Shown: one piece after another, positions 9,888 to 18,494 of the stretch
Layout: every line of letters starts with the position of its first letter
Numbering within the stretch: position 1 is the first letter of the stretch
Position numbers and translations under genes: made by a program
Notes under the pieces: generated by a model
What the model was told of the DNA's origin: nothing
Seen by the model: the letters and a program-made list of their open reading frames with translations, nothing else
Databases searched by the model: none
NCBI GenBank assembly: GCA_024516155.1
Contig: JAJJXM010000026.1
Location: 558,001 to 622,000 of the forward strand
DNA: 64,000 nucleotides
Origin: Pyronema omphalodes
Taxonomy: Eukaryota; Ascomycota; Pezizomycetes; Pezizales; Pyronemataceae
Reading direction: 5' to 3'

Positions 9888-11701
9888 TGGGTGTTATCCG
9901 GCACATCGGCATCGACCATAGCGTCTGGGTCAGACACCGTGGCTGCAGGACGGGGGGTGGAGAGGGCTGATGTGGTCTCCGTGGTTGAGGGTTCGTTTGG
10001 ATCGCTGGAGGCGGAAGAGGAGGGGTCTGCTTCTGGTTGCGAGGCTTCCGCTGTAGAGGAGACTTGATCGGAGGAGGAAGACATCTGGCGACGCTGACGG
10101 GCCAGGGCGAAGGCTTCAAGGCGGGATGGACAGTTGCGAGCATTGGCGTAGTGATTGCCTTTGCAATTAACGCAACGAGCAGACTCCTTCGAATGCTGGC
10201 ACGGGAGTCCCTTGGAGGTGGAGCATCCTATCATGCTGCACTTGTGTTCCTCCGACGCGTGGTGCTGACCACAGAATCGGCAACGGAAGAGCTTGGGGGT
10301 TTGACATTTCTCCCGAATGTGTCCCCACTTAAGACAGCCCGAGCACTGGCTGTCAGGGCCGTTGTGGTTGAAGAGCTCGACACGGTAACGAGAGGATCCT
10401 AGAAGGGCGCCCCGAGCGATGAGCATTTGCGCAGCGGGGGTTCCCTTCACCGAAAAGACAGCTGAGGACGACTGAATTTCGCCCTGTTCAAAGCGCTCGC
10501 GAATGCTTCGTCTGCTGCCCAACCAACGAGCACCTGGGATGACCTCGAGCTGGTCGTGGTTGGCTTGCAACTCAAGCTCGAGCTTTTGCAGGCCATTCCT
10601 TCCTCTACCCAGAAAACGATTGAGGGGGATGGCGTGGACTTTCAACTTGACCCATTTGTCCATGGGTTTAACGTCCACCACAAAGCGGTCAACCTCGCGG
10701 ATGGCATTGAGGATTTCGTTGCGGTAGCACGATATTAGTGAATCCGCTCTCACTCCCGGGTTGGTGGTAGCCGTGATCGTTCCCTTCGAGTTTCTGGAGA
10801 CTCGGGCTACACGGTGGAAATGGGGTGCACCGCGGAGGTGCAAGCAGACGTTGATGGCGGCGGTGAAGTCCTGGTCTGGTTTTGACGAGGGGCGGGCGCC
10901 TTCCTGACGGATGAAGATCATGCGGCGATCTTCAGCGGCGAGGTTCTTTTCGGGGACGGAGAAGTTGGGGGGGCGTTGGGGGGCCTTCAGCTGTTTGCGT
11001 GAGGGAACGATCTGCCACGCCGGAGGGGGGGGCGGGGGGGGGAGCTCGGGGAGGTTGCTGCGGAGCTTTGCGGCGTAGGATTGGGCCGCGGTGAGTTTGG
11101 ACGCACGCGGGAGGGCGGGGAGGGATGGTATGGGGGCAGCCTTGGGCATGCCGACGACAACGGAGGAAGTTCTGGATTTCTCTGCCTGAGCAGACTGTTG
11201 GGTGCCAACAAGGTGGGGCTGGCGAGGGGCGGCAGACTGGGTCGACGTCGCGAGGTTTGCCTGCGGGCACGAGCATGGGCGGGCTTCCTGGAGACGTATT
11301 TGCTCCTCCAGAGCCTTCAAACGTTCCTCCGCAGCGGCGAGGCGCTCCGACAACTTGTCCATAAGGGACACGCTGACTTGGGGGGAGGCCTGGGAACCTA
11401 CCGCGGGGGCGGAACGGAGTTCGCTTTGCACGAGCGACCCGAAGGCCGCAACGTGTGCGCGTTTCTTCACAGTGCTGGGGCACGAAGAAAGGGAGCTCCC
11501 CGAGGACCAACCTGATCCTGGGGCTGCGGAGGGGGCGTCTTTACTGGGACGCGTTGGGGTGCCGGGTGCGGAGGACCCAAACACGTCGTCTTCGGCGGCG
11601 GGGGCAGGCGTGGAGACTCGGGATGAGTTGCTGCCACCGAACATGCGCATATCGGAGGTGAGGCCGAAGCGCGGAGGGGGGGGAGGCTTCATGGGAGCCA
11701 T
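9881..11701 (-). CDS. LINE ORF1: RNA-binding, zinc-knuckle Gag-like protein (606 aa)
   Basis: This is the nucleic-acid-binding partner that packages LINE RNA. The N-terminal 110 residues are Pro/Ser/Ala-rich and probably disordered. A short coiled coil follows at about 112-140 (SERLAAAEERLKALEEQI), then Pro-rich linkers, a conserved central region at about 270-440, and a cluster of zinc knuckles at about 453-524: C453-x2-C456-x4-H461-x4-C466, a second CxxC starting at 474, and C510-x2-C513-x3-H517-x6-C524. The last 70 residues are Ser/Thr/Pro-rich. The start at 11701 is the first ATG, 100 nt inside the 5' end of the element. No frameshift or premature stop is seen. Confidence 0.9.
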   Translation of the reverse strand: MAPMKPPPPPRFGLTSDMRMFGGSNSSRVSTPAPAAEDDVFGSSAPGTPTRPSKDAPSAAPGSGWSSGSSLSSCPSTVKKRAHVAAFGSLVQSELRSAPAVGSQASPQVSVSLMDKLSERLAAAEERLKALEEQIRLQEARPCSCPQANLATSTQSAAPRQPHLVGTQQSAQAEKSRTSSVVVGMPKAAPIPSLPALPRASKLTAAQSYAAKLRSNLPELPPPPPPPAWQIVPSRKQLKAPQRPPNFSVPEKNLAAEDRRMIFIRQEGARPSSKPDQDFTAAINVCLHLRGAPHFHRVARVSRNSKGTITATTNPGVRADSLISCYRNEILNAIREVDRFVVDVKPMDKWVKLKVHAIPLNRFLGRGRNGLQKLELELQANHDQLEVIPGARWLGSRRSIRERFEQGEIQSSSAVFSVKGTPAAQMLIARGALLGSSRYRVELFNHNGPDSQCSGCLKWGHIREKCQTPKLFRCRFCGQHHASEEHKCSMIGCSTSKGLPCQHSKESARCVNCKGNHYANARNCPSRLEAFALARQRRQMSSSSDQVSSTAEASQPEADPSSSASSDPNEPSTTETTSALSTPRPAATVSDPDAMVDADVPDNTQC

Positions 11702-11801
11702 GGGCCTCGGAGGGTAGAATTCGTGAAGCCGTGAGAGTTCTCTCCGACTTCCCGATTAGGATAATTAAGCGAAAAACGTGTTGTTTTATTAGCGTTGGAG
11801 T

Positions 11802-11814
11802 ATAAGGAGAATTT
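11802..11814. repeat. Target-site duplication, 5' side of the LINE
   Basis: Second copy of the 13-mer found at 5765-5777. It fixes the 5' end of the element at 11801. Confidence 0.85.
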
Positions 11815-13097
11815 TCAAGAAGATCGCCTTGCCTAAAGATCTTCTTCGCACCACTTCCTGTGCTTTAGCTGGCTAGACTTTGGGTAAGTCTAACAAATGG
11901 TGCCTTGAAATTTACCAATACAAGCTCATTCACCATGTCTTCACAGTTTCATATACCTTTTCATGCTCTGTTGAGAAACCCATGACTCTCTGAAGGACTG
12001 CTTGGAGATCTTTCATCTGGTGTTGTTGTGGTAATAGCAAAATCAACAGGAATCCTGCTTTTCCGTAGATTTCAAGAAATTGTCATATCCTAAACCAATC
12101 TCAAGCGCTTAAACTAGTAAAACGGTGCAGAGCACTACGAGTCACGATTAGAATCACTGGTAAATCAGAACGGCTCTTCTCAACGGTGTTGGTTCTTCTA
12201 ACAACGTGAAATCGAGCCACCCCGGTTCACAACAGACTACTGGAGAGATATCCGACATTTCCGGCTCATATTTTGACCATGTGCGGCTTGAGAATGGAGG
12301 AATTAGTATTAAAGTATATTCATCAAGCTTGGCATACTATTGTTAAGTTTCGATATACTTTTGCAGACTTGGCATAGCATTTGTCATAACATTTTGAAGT
12401 AGTGAATGGGGAGACTTTGTGGTACAAGGTGATCAATTTTAATACTGTTTAAACTTTAGATTCCTGGAGCTTTTCGGAGTTCGTTTTGCGTTGTGAAAAA
12501 GGGGACAATATAGTTGAGGAGGGTGGTGTGTTATCAGGGGTTTTTGGTGTTTTGTATTTTATTATAGATATACAATCTCAAAGATAACGCAGAATTTTCT
12601 TTTACTCCCCAGCCATTCCATACTGTTGCTGCTTTTCCCTTCATTGATTTTTCTTATTCACCAAATCATTATCTCACTGTCATTGCCCAGCAACCAACCT
12701 TACACCCCATAAGCCTCTAACGCACTTACCACCAAATTCCAACCTTATCCTTTTTCCGCTTCTATCCGCCCCAAGTTAAACCTCTGGAATTTACACAACA
12801 TCACTATAAACATCAATCCCCCAAGGATCAGCTTCGAACCAATAACCCATCTTTTCACAGCCTCGATATCTCCCTTTAATGCAAGTTTCCGCCGTCATCC
12901 ACACATTGCCAAATCACCACATCGCCACAATAAACCGTAAATTATACTGCATTTCCCAATACCAAGCCCCACAGTTACTACTTCATTCCATGTCAGCTTT
13001 ATCCAGTGGTTATCAGATGTAACTGTCACTGTAACTGTTACCGCATTTTTTGTAGCTCATGATAGATGTAACTACCATCCATTATGCATTGTCCATC
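11815..13097. other. Intergenic, no gene seen
   Basis: Starts with a small perfect inverted repeat (AAGAAGATC ... GATCTTCTT, about 11817-11846). The rest is stop-rich. From about 12600 the plus strand becomes C-rich and T-rich, like the upstream region of the next gene. A duplicated TGTAACTGT-type motif lies near 13018-13040. Confidence 0.4.
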
Positions 13098-13105
13098 TAT
13101 AAAAG
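13098..13105 (+). promoter_or_regulatory. TATA box of the knottin-type gene
   Basis: TATAAAAG lies 123 nt before the ATG at 13228 and is followed by a long pyrimidine-rich leader (about 13115-13215), the usual layout of a strongly transcribed fungal gene. An in-frame ATG at 13084 lies upstream of this box, so I reject it as the start. Confidence 0.55.
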
Positions 13106-13227
13106 CTATCACTTCCATCCCCCCTTCTTTCCTCATCATCCACACAGCACTCCCCACTCCTTCTCTACTCCTCATACTCACCACAAAAACCCCAAAACCC
13201 AACAAGCCCCCATCTAACCCACTCAAA

Positions 13228-13745
13228 ATGAAGTTCCTCCCCCTCCTCCTCATCACAGCTCTCAGCACCCTCGCTGCCGCGGCCACAGTCGAAGCTGCCG
13301 ATAACGCCAATGACATATCCAATGACATATACGATGTCTTACCCATCGTCATGCCCGTTGACTTAAGCGATGACACAAACAACGATCCATCCACCGACAT
13401 GACCACGGAGCCACCCACCGATACCTGTGATGCGGCTATGGAAGCCGAGGGATTATGTGATGGTGTATATCAAGATATGGACAAAGAACAAGAGGAGAAA
13501 GAAGTTGGAAGTAATGTATGTTCCCCTCCTTCCCTAGCCTCCCTAGCTTCCCTATTCCTTATCATCAATACTCTCCACGGGGGTACCAAGCAGGAGAGGG
13601 GGGATGATAGAGATATAGGCGAACAACAAGACTAACGATGATATAGATCCCCTTCTGGTGTAAGAGACGTGGTTCAAGATGTACGGTTCGTGATAGATGC
13701 TGTTGGGGAGGAAGATGTAGGTATGGGAGATGTAGTTATTATTAG
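13228..13745 (+). CDS. Secreted precursor with a six-cysteine knottin-type core (128 aa, two exons)
   Basis: Exon 1 is 13228-13515 (96 codons) and exon 2 is 13647-13745 (32 codons plus TAG). The intron (13516-13646) is GTATGT...ATATAG with a perfect ACTAAC branch site at 13631-13636, phase 0. Exon 1 encodes a classic signal peptide (about 1-20, Leu/Ala-rich) followed by a strongly acidic Asp/Glu/Thr-rich pro-region with two cysteines (67 and 77). Exon 2 is strongly basic (nine Lys/Arg against one Asp) and carries six cysteines at 101, 108, 114, 115, 120 and 125, that is C-x6-C-x5-CC-x4-C-x4-C, the spacing of inhibitor-cystine-knot peptides. The acidic-pro/basic-core split follows the exon boundary. 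If the intron is retained, the frame runs on to 13635 and gives a form without the core. The role is unknown: secreted defence, toxin or effector peptide are all possible. The splice is inferred. Confidence 0.65.
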
Positions 13746-14033
13746 GGCGCTTGTGATTGGGCGCTTGTTTGGGAAATTCGCATAGTGGGTTAGAAATGGG
13801 GAGATTGGGATGCAAGTTGTTAGGGAATGGAGAGATCTGGGGTTGAGGTTTAGGTTAGGTTAGGTTAGGTTAGGTTATGTCGAATTGAAAGGGAAATGAT
13901 ATAAGTGGTTAACAGATATCGATTCCTGAAAACATGCACGAGACCTTTGCTATGATACCAATTGCTAGGACAACCGACAAGATGGACCAAACCTAAAACA
14001 ACAGATCATAAATGCCCAAAAAATTAAGCCAAC
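13746..14033. other. Intergenic with a short TTAGG array
   Basis: 3' flank of the knottin-type gene. Apart from the pentamer array at 13850-13874 I see nothing. Confidence 0.4.
13850..13874 (+). repeat. Five tandem TTAGG units
   Basis: Five perfect copies of TTAGG followed by a TTATG variant. The fungal telomere repeat is normally TTAGGG, so this is more likely a small interstitial microsatellite than a telomere remnant. Confidence 0.8.
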
Positions 14034-14034
14034 A

Positions 14035-14150
14035 GCTACGGTCATAGAATCATGAACACAACGCATCCCGTCCGCTCTGCGCTATTTAAGCATAATATCG
14101 TCCGGCTAGTACTGTCGTGGGTGACCAGACGGGAATCCCGGATACTGTAG
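14035..14150 (+). rRNA. 5S rRNA-like gene, solo copy (variant or pseudogene)
   Basis: The 116 bp carry fungal 5S rRNA hallmarks: CATCCCGTCCGCTCTGC in the loop C region, TTAAGC, and GTGGGTGACCA followed by GGGAATCC. The terminal stem CTACGGT/ACTGTAG pairs with one G-U, and a T4 run ends the unit. It differs from the other four copies in this window at two positions. One of them (CATAAT instead of CATGAT) breaks the ATCATG/CATGAT helix II pairing, so this copy may be a pseudogene. Confidence 0.6.
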
Positions 14151-14749
14151 TTTTATTCTTTTTAGTTACCTTGTCGTGTTCATATTTCCTTTTCTGCCAC
14201 CCTGCGAAATTTTCAACTTCCCTTCCTACGCTCATAAGCTTCACTTTAGTATGAATCCCCCCACCCCCTCCCCCCCCTCCGGTGAAGTAAAGCAAGGTAT
14301 CAATCAATCTATTAACCAAACAATCTATCAGAATTTCAGGCCTCAAGTTCCAGGGTTCCAGAAACTTTATTCCGCAGATTATTTTATCGCAACGGAAGCA
14401 AAACCTTATGTATGCATGAATGCATGCATAGCCACATTCCGATCTTTTGAAACTTTATTATACCAGCTTTTGTTGGGCTTTGTCTTTGATTTAGCTTAAC
14501 TTCGCTCCACTTCGCTTCCCTGCGCTTCCCTGCGCTTCCCTGCGCTCCACTTCGTTTCGCTGTTGGAATTTGAAATATTCATAGGATAGAATCTATTTCT
14601 ATGGGTATAATGTGTAATTATCCTCGGATCCTATTACTATTGCGCACACATCTACACACATATACCATTTTCTCCCTTCTTGCCCTCACACACACACCCC
14701 CCCCCCCCCCTCCCTCCCCACCCCACCCCACCCCCAAAGCGCTAGAAAT
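14151..14749. other. Intergenic with simple repeats
   Basis: Contains an imperfect tandem of TTCCCTGCGC-type units with related TCCACTTCG units (about 14500-14562) and a CA/C-rich microsatellite (about 14688-14745) just past the stop of prp28. No gene seen. Confidence 0.5.
14688..14745. repeat. CA/poly-C microsatellite
   Basis: CACACACACA followed by a run of about 15 C, then CCCTCCC and CCCCA units. It lies in the presumed 3' UTR of prp28. Confidence 0.8.
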
Positions 14750-17134
14750 CTACTTCCCCCACCGTGCTCCTGATGTGCCGCCCATAACTGTATCATCTTG
14801 ATTCGACTGCACTTTAGCTCCTCCTCCTCTTCCTCTAGTTGGTTTACTCTGGGCCGCTTCATGTTTTCTATTTTCATCCATTAGCATCAATCCACTCCTG
14901 TTAATAAGGGTGGAAGTAACATACCTCAACTCCTCCGGTACTCTACTAATGGAACTCTTCATCAACATCTGTTTGAGATCATACATAGTCTCCGCATCTT
15001 CATTTCCAAGGAATGTAACCGCAACACCAGATTTTCCCGCACGACCCGTTCTTCCGATTCTGTGGGTATACTGTTCGATACTCGTTGCCATATTGAAGTT
15101 GATAACCAACGAAACATCTGGAACATCGATACCTCTTCCAGCCAGATCAGTAGCAACCAGGACCTCCGCTTGTCCTTGCCGGACTTGTTGTAGCGCTTGC
15201 TCACGCTGGTCTTGGGACTTGGATCCATGTAAAGTAACGGCATGCCATCCGGCGTGTTTAAGATCTTTTGCAACGGCGTCACAGTTTCGCTTGATGTTGA
15301 CGAAGACGATGATGGGGGGTGCGTATTCTCGGGAACCAAGGATTTCAAGCATACGTTTCTTGCGTTTATCTTCACCGGAAATGAACTCGACTCGCTGCTC
15401 AACGGTGTCGACTGCTTCTCCGGCGTTTCCGATGGTGACGATAGCGGGGCGACGAAGATACTTTCGGGCTATTCTTTCGATGGCAGGTGGCATGGTTGCT
15501 GTGTACATCATGGTCTGTCTAAATCGGTCTTTTCCACCGAGATGTTTGGACATGAGAACTGGGTTCTCGGCATCTTCGGTGTCGGGCTTGATGTTGTGTA
15601 CTGGTAATGCGTCCAGGATTTTGTTGACGGATTCTTCAAATCCCATGTCAATCATTCTGTCGGCTTCGTCCATGATGACATAACAGCACTGTGACAAGAC
15701 GAGCAGGCGACGCTCGAGACAGTCTACCAAACGACCGGGGGTAGCAATGATAATCTCTGCTCCGTCACGAAGGTTGTAGGCTTGCTCTTCGATGGTGTGA
15801 CCTCCGACGATGGAAACACAAGTGAATCCGAGCGGGGTGGCGAACTTCCTAGCCTCCACCTCGATCTGCTGAGCCAACTCACGAGTCGGAGCAAGAATGA
15901 TAGCATAAGGACCATCGTTTTTGGTAAATTCCGTCAAAGAAGGTAACTCTGAAATGTAAACCAACAGGGGTAAAATAAACGATGCTGTTTTTCCGGAACC
16001 AGTAACAGCGACTCCGATAAGATCTCTGTTTTGTAGAGCGATAGGAATAGCTGCTCGCTGAATTGGTGAAGGTTCCTTATACCCAACCTCATCAACAACA
16101 TTCAACAATCGACTCGGCAAACCACTCTCTGCCCATGACCGCATAGGCAATGGAATTCCTCCTCCACGAACTGAAATGTTGAAATCCTCCTTGAAAATTC
16201 TCCAGTCGCGCTCTTTCATCATCTCCAAAGGTTTCTCGGACCAATGCTTATCCACCCAATTCGTTGCTTCCCGTTTCCTTCTTTCCATTTCCATAATCTC
16301 CCTAGCTCTCCTCTTTTCATCCTCACCTCTCTTCTCAAGAGCCTGAAGATAAGCCTCGACAGGTTTCTGAGAATCCGCAAAACCTCCAAGTTTTCCCCTT
16401 CCAAAGAAAGACAAAGCCTGTCTATCATCATCCAAAGAAGTATCCTCCTCAGCACCCCACTCAAACGTAAACTTCCTCTCATGAGTCTTTCTCCTCTTCT
16501 TCTTCGACTGCAACGCCAAAGTCTCAGGATCAATCCCCATATACCTCCTCTTCATTTCCGCCGCCGCAACCTCCTCCGCAGGTGTAAGATATTTCTTCTG
16601 CTCCTTTTTCTCCTCTGGCGGTGGTGGCGGTGGCATAACCTGCTGTTCCTGCTGCTGCACAAACGCACCCTTCCTCCTCATAGCAGCAGGTCCAGTAGGG
16701 GGGGCTCTAGGACCCGTAGGAATTCCCTGCGCATTCCTCTGCACACCATTATTCCCGGCCCCAGAACCAGCACCAGCACTAGTAGCAGTAGTAGGTCTCT
16801 GTACATCACCACCCGCAGCCTTCCTCGCCGCCTCAACCTCCGCCCTACGTTTCTCGAGTGCGATTGCCTCACGTTCCTTCTTTGTAAGGAACTTTGGACG
16901 AGATGCAGCTTCGTCTGCGGCTTTCTTTTTGGCGAGGATTTCTTCGATTGATAGTGGGCCGCGTCCGGTGGGTTTTTTAGGGACGATTTTACGGGACGGA
17001 GGAGGCGGTGGGACGAGGTCGTCGGATGGGGGTGGTGGCGGGGGTGGTGAGGGTGGTGGTGGTGGGGGTGCATCGCCCGGGGGTGGGGGTGGTGGTAGGT
17101 CGGCTGGTGGTGGTGGCGGTGGTGGAGCGGACAT
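14750..17134 (-). CDS. prp28: Prp28-type DEAD-box pre-mRNA-splicing helicase
   Basis: Prp28 is the DEAD-box ATPase that exchanges U1 for U6 at the 5' splice site (family knowledge). A poly-proline N-terminus (1-47) leads into the fungal Prp28 signature around IEEILAKKKAADEA (63-76) and FLTKKEREA. The helicase core has the Q motif near SPIQRAAIP (356), Walker A TGSGKT (379-384), APTRELA (415), ATPGRL (464), DEAD (489-492), a TAT motif (545-547), and HRIGRTGRAGK (691-701). Read straight through it has 794 codons, but 19 residues after VPEELR do not fit the family. They correspond to a stop-free 57-nt intron (14924-14868, GTATGT...AATAG, branch GCTAATG). Removing it restores VPEELRKHEAAQ and gives 775 aa. 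The start at 17134 fits the poly-Pro beginning. Confidence 0.92.
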   Translation of the reverse strand: MSAPPPPPPPADLPPPPPPGDAPPPPPPSPPPPPPPSDDLVPPPPPSRKIVPKKPTGRGPLSIEEILAKKKAADEAASRPKFLTKKEREAIALEKRRAEVEAARKAAGGDVQRPTTATSAGAGSGAGNNGVQRNAQGIPTGPRAPPTGPAAMRRKGAFVQQQEQQVMPPPPPPEEKKEQKKYLTPAEEVAAAEMKRRYMGIDPETLALQSKKKRRKTHERKFTFEWGAEEDTSLDDDRQALSFFGRGKLGGFADSQKPVEAYLQALEKRGEDEKRRAREIMEMERRKREATNWVDKHWSEKPLEMMKERDWRIFKEDFNISVRGGGIPLPMRSWAESGLPSRLLNVVDEVGYKEPSPIQRAAIPIALQNRDLIGVAVTGSGKTASFILPLLVYISELPSLTEFTKNDGPYAIILAPTRELAQQIEVEARKFATPLGFTCVSIVGGHTIEEQAYNLRDGAEIIIATPGRLVDCLERRLLVLSQCCYVIMDEADRMIDMGFEESVNKILDALPVHNIKPDTEDAENPVLMSKHLGGKDRFRQTMMYTATMPPAIERIARKYLRRPAIVTIGNAGEAVDTVEQRVEFISGEDKRKKRMLEILGSREYAPPIIVFVNIKRNCDAVAKDLKHAGWHAVTLHGSKSQDQREQALQQVRQGQAEVLVATDLAGRGIDVPDVSLVINFNMATSIEQYTHRIGRTGRAGKSGVAVTFLGNEDAETMYDLKQMLMKSSISRVPEELRYVTSTLINRSGLMLMDENRKHEAAQSKPTRGRGGGAKVQSNQDDTVMGGTSGARWGK
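14868..14924 (-). other. In-frame 57-nt intron of prp28
   Basis: GTATGT donor, GCTAATG branch site and AATAG acceptor; length divisible by three and without stops. The flanking exons splice AG|A into an Arg codon and give the family-typical EELRKHEAA. Confidence 0.8.
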
Positions 17135-18494
17135 TGCGGGGGGATTTGTCGGTGGATTTGGAGACGAGGGGATGGATTGAGGTGGTGTTGATGGTGCGCG
17201 CGTGGTGGATGACGTGGGCTGGTTGGTGGGAAGACGTGAGGTGAGGTCGCGTCGCGCTTAGAGTACTGCACTGGCCGGGTAGTTGGTTGCTTGGTGTATC
17301 TGGGTTAAGCGACGTGCATGCTGCGCTTCCTGGGTTTTGTGTAAACTACCTGTATGTATCACTCATGTTAGAGATTTACAATCCTTCTGCTGATATTTGT
17401 GTATGAATAAACATTCACCAACGACCGGTACCCACCCAAACAATTTGACTCTAGGGTCAAAAAAAATAGAGTACCTCAACTTCATTCCTTATTGGTATGC
17501 TGTAAAAGAATCATTCCTCTAATTATGATATGGATAGTATTTTCCCATTCCCATATTCCCTACAACTCCATTCTCCTATCCAATGCTCTATGGATATCTA
17601 TATCCCCAAGTATACAATAAAATTTAGACTCATCGACAGTATGTGCATGTTTTTTCCTTTTCAACCAACTTAAAGAATCTTGAATCTGGATATTAAAAAG
17701 TGGATGGTATTTCATTAGTTTACTCTGTTTATTCTGTTTACCATTACCCATTCCACCATCCAAACCCCTAGGGCCTACAGTATATATATTTCCACTTCAA
17801 TATAACACAGGGGCCAGGGCTATACCCGTCGTTAGTATCATCTCAGTTTAGTCTCACACATCCGTTATTTTTGTTTTATAAAAATCCTATTCTCCAAATC
17901 CTCATTTCTCCTATCCTATCTTCCAATATCTACACCATACTCCCATCGATTTGTAGCTTATAATATAGCCAAGCCAGTCCAGTCCAAGCCAGGCCAGTCC
18001 CTCAACTTTGCCTGTATGTATATATCTCCACCACCGAAATTTGCCAACGCACTTTACACCATAGCATTCACCCACACCCACACCCCACACCCACACACTA
18101 CGCCCCACAGCCTACGCCCCACAGCCTGTAAAAAAAAGAAAAGAAAAAAAAAATAGACAAAGCTTTATAAATATCGAGAAACGGGGAAAAAAAAAACATG
18201 AACAGAAAAAAAAGAAAAGAAAAAGGAAAAATAAGTGTGTAAATAAAACGAAAAAAAGCCAAAGAAAAAGTCAAAGAAAAACTACTGCATAAAAAAAGTT
18301 CTGAAAGAAAAAAAGAAAAAAAGAAAAAAACAAACTACAAATCCTCTTTTGAAGCCACAAAGAAAAAGAAAAAAAAAATAGAAAAAAAAATAAGTCCACC
18401 GCAACAAATATCAAGATTCAATCAATTCACCATTTATCCCTCCTCTATCATCCACACCCCCCGTCCCGCCTTTCCGTATTAAAAATTACTACTA
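17135..18494. other. Intergenic: prp28 upstream region and ArfGAP-gene 3' flank
   Basis: 17135-17400 is the probable prp28 promoter. From 18120 to 18400 the plus strand is an A-rich purine tract with many A runs. No convincing gene; a direct stretch of short CCACACCC units lies near 18065-18120. Confidence 0.5.

Larger units (their letters stand above)
5778..11801 (-). mobile_element. Full-length non-LTR retrotransposon (LINE), Tad-like
   Basis: The element is about 6.02 kb, on the minus strand, with a 100-nt 5' leader (11801-11702), ORF1 (11701-9881), ORF2 (9887-6111) and a 333-nt 3' region. It ends in a few tandem CAAAT-like pentamers (5778-5800) instead of a long poly-A. A perfect 13-bp duplication flanks it. 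ORF1 with zinc knuckles followed by endonuclease, reverse transcriptase and RNase H in ORF2 is the plan of the fungal Tad1 clade (family knowledge). Both frames are uninterrupted, and the element is visibly more GC-rich than its flanks, so there is no sign of heavy RIP-type C-to-T decay. This suggests a recent insertion that may still be competent. The precise clade needs a reverse-transcriptase tree. Confidence 0.9.

Noticed and set aside
13084..13227. Longer N-terminus for the knottin-type precursor from an ATG at 13084
   Set aside because: That ATG lies upstream of the TATA box, and the pyrimidine-rich stretch reads as a leader; the signal peptide starts at 13228.
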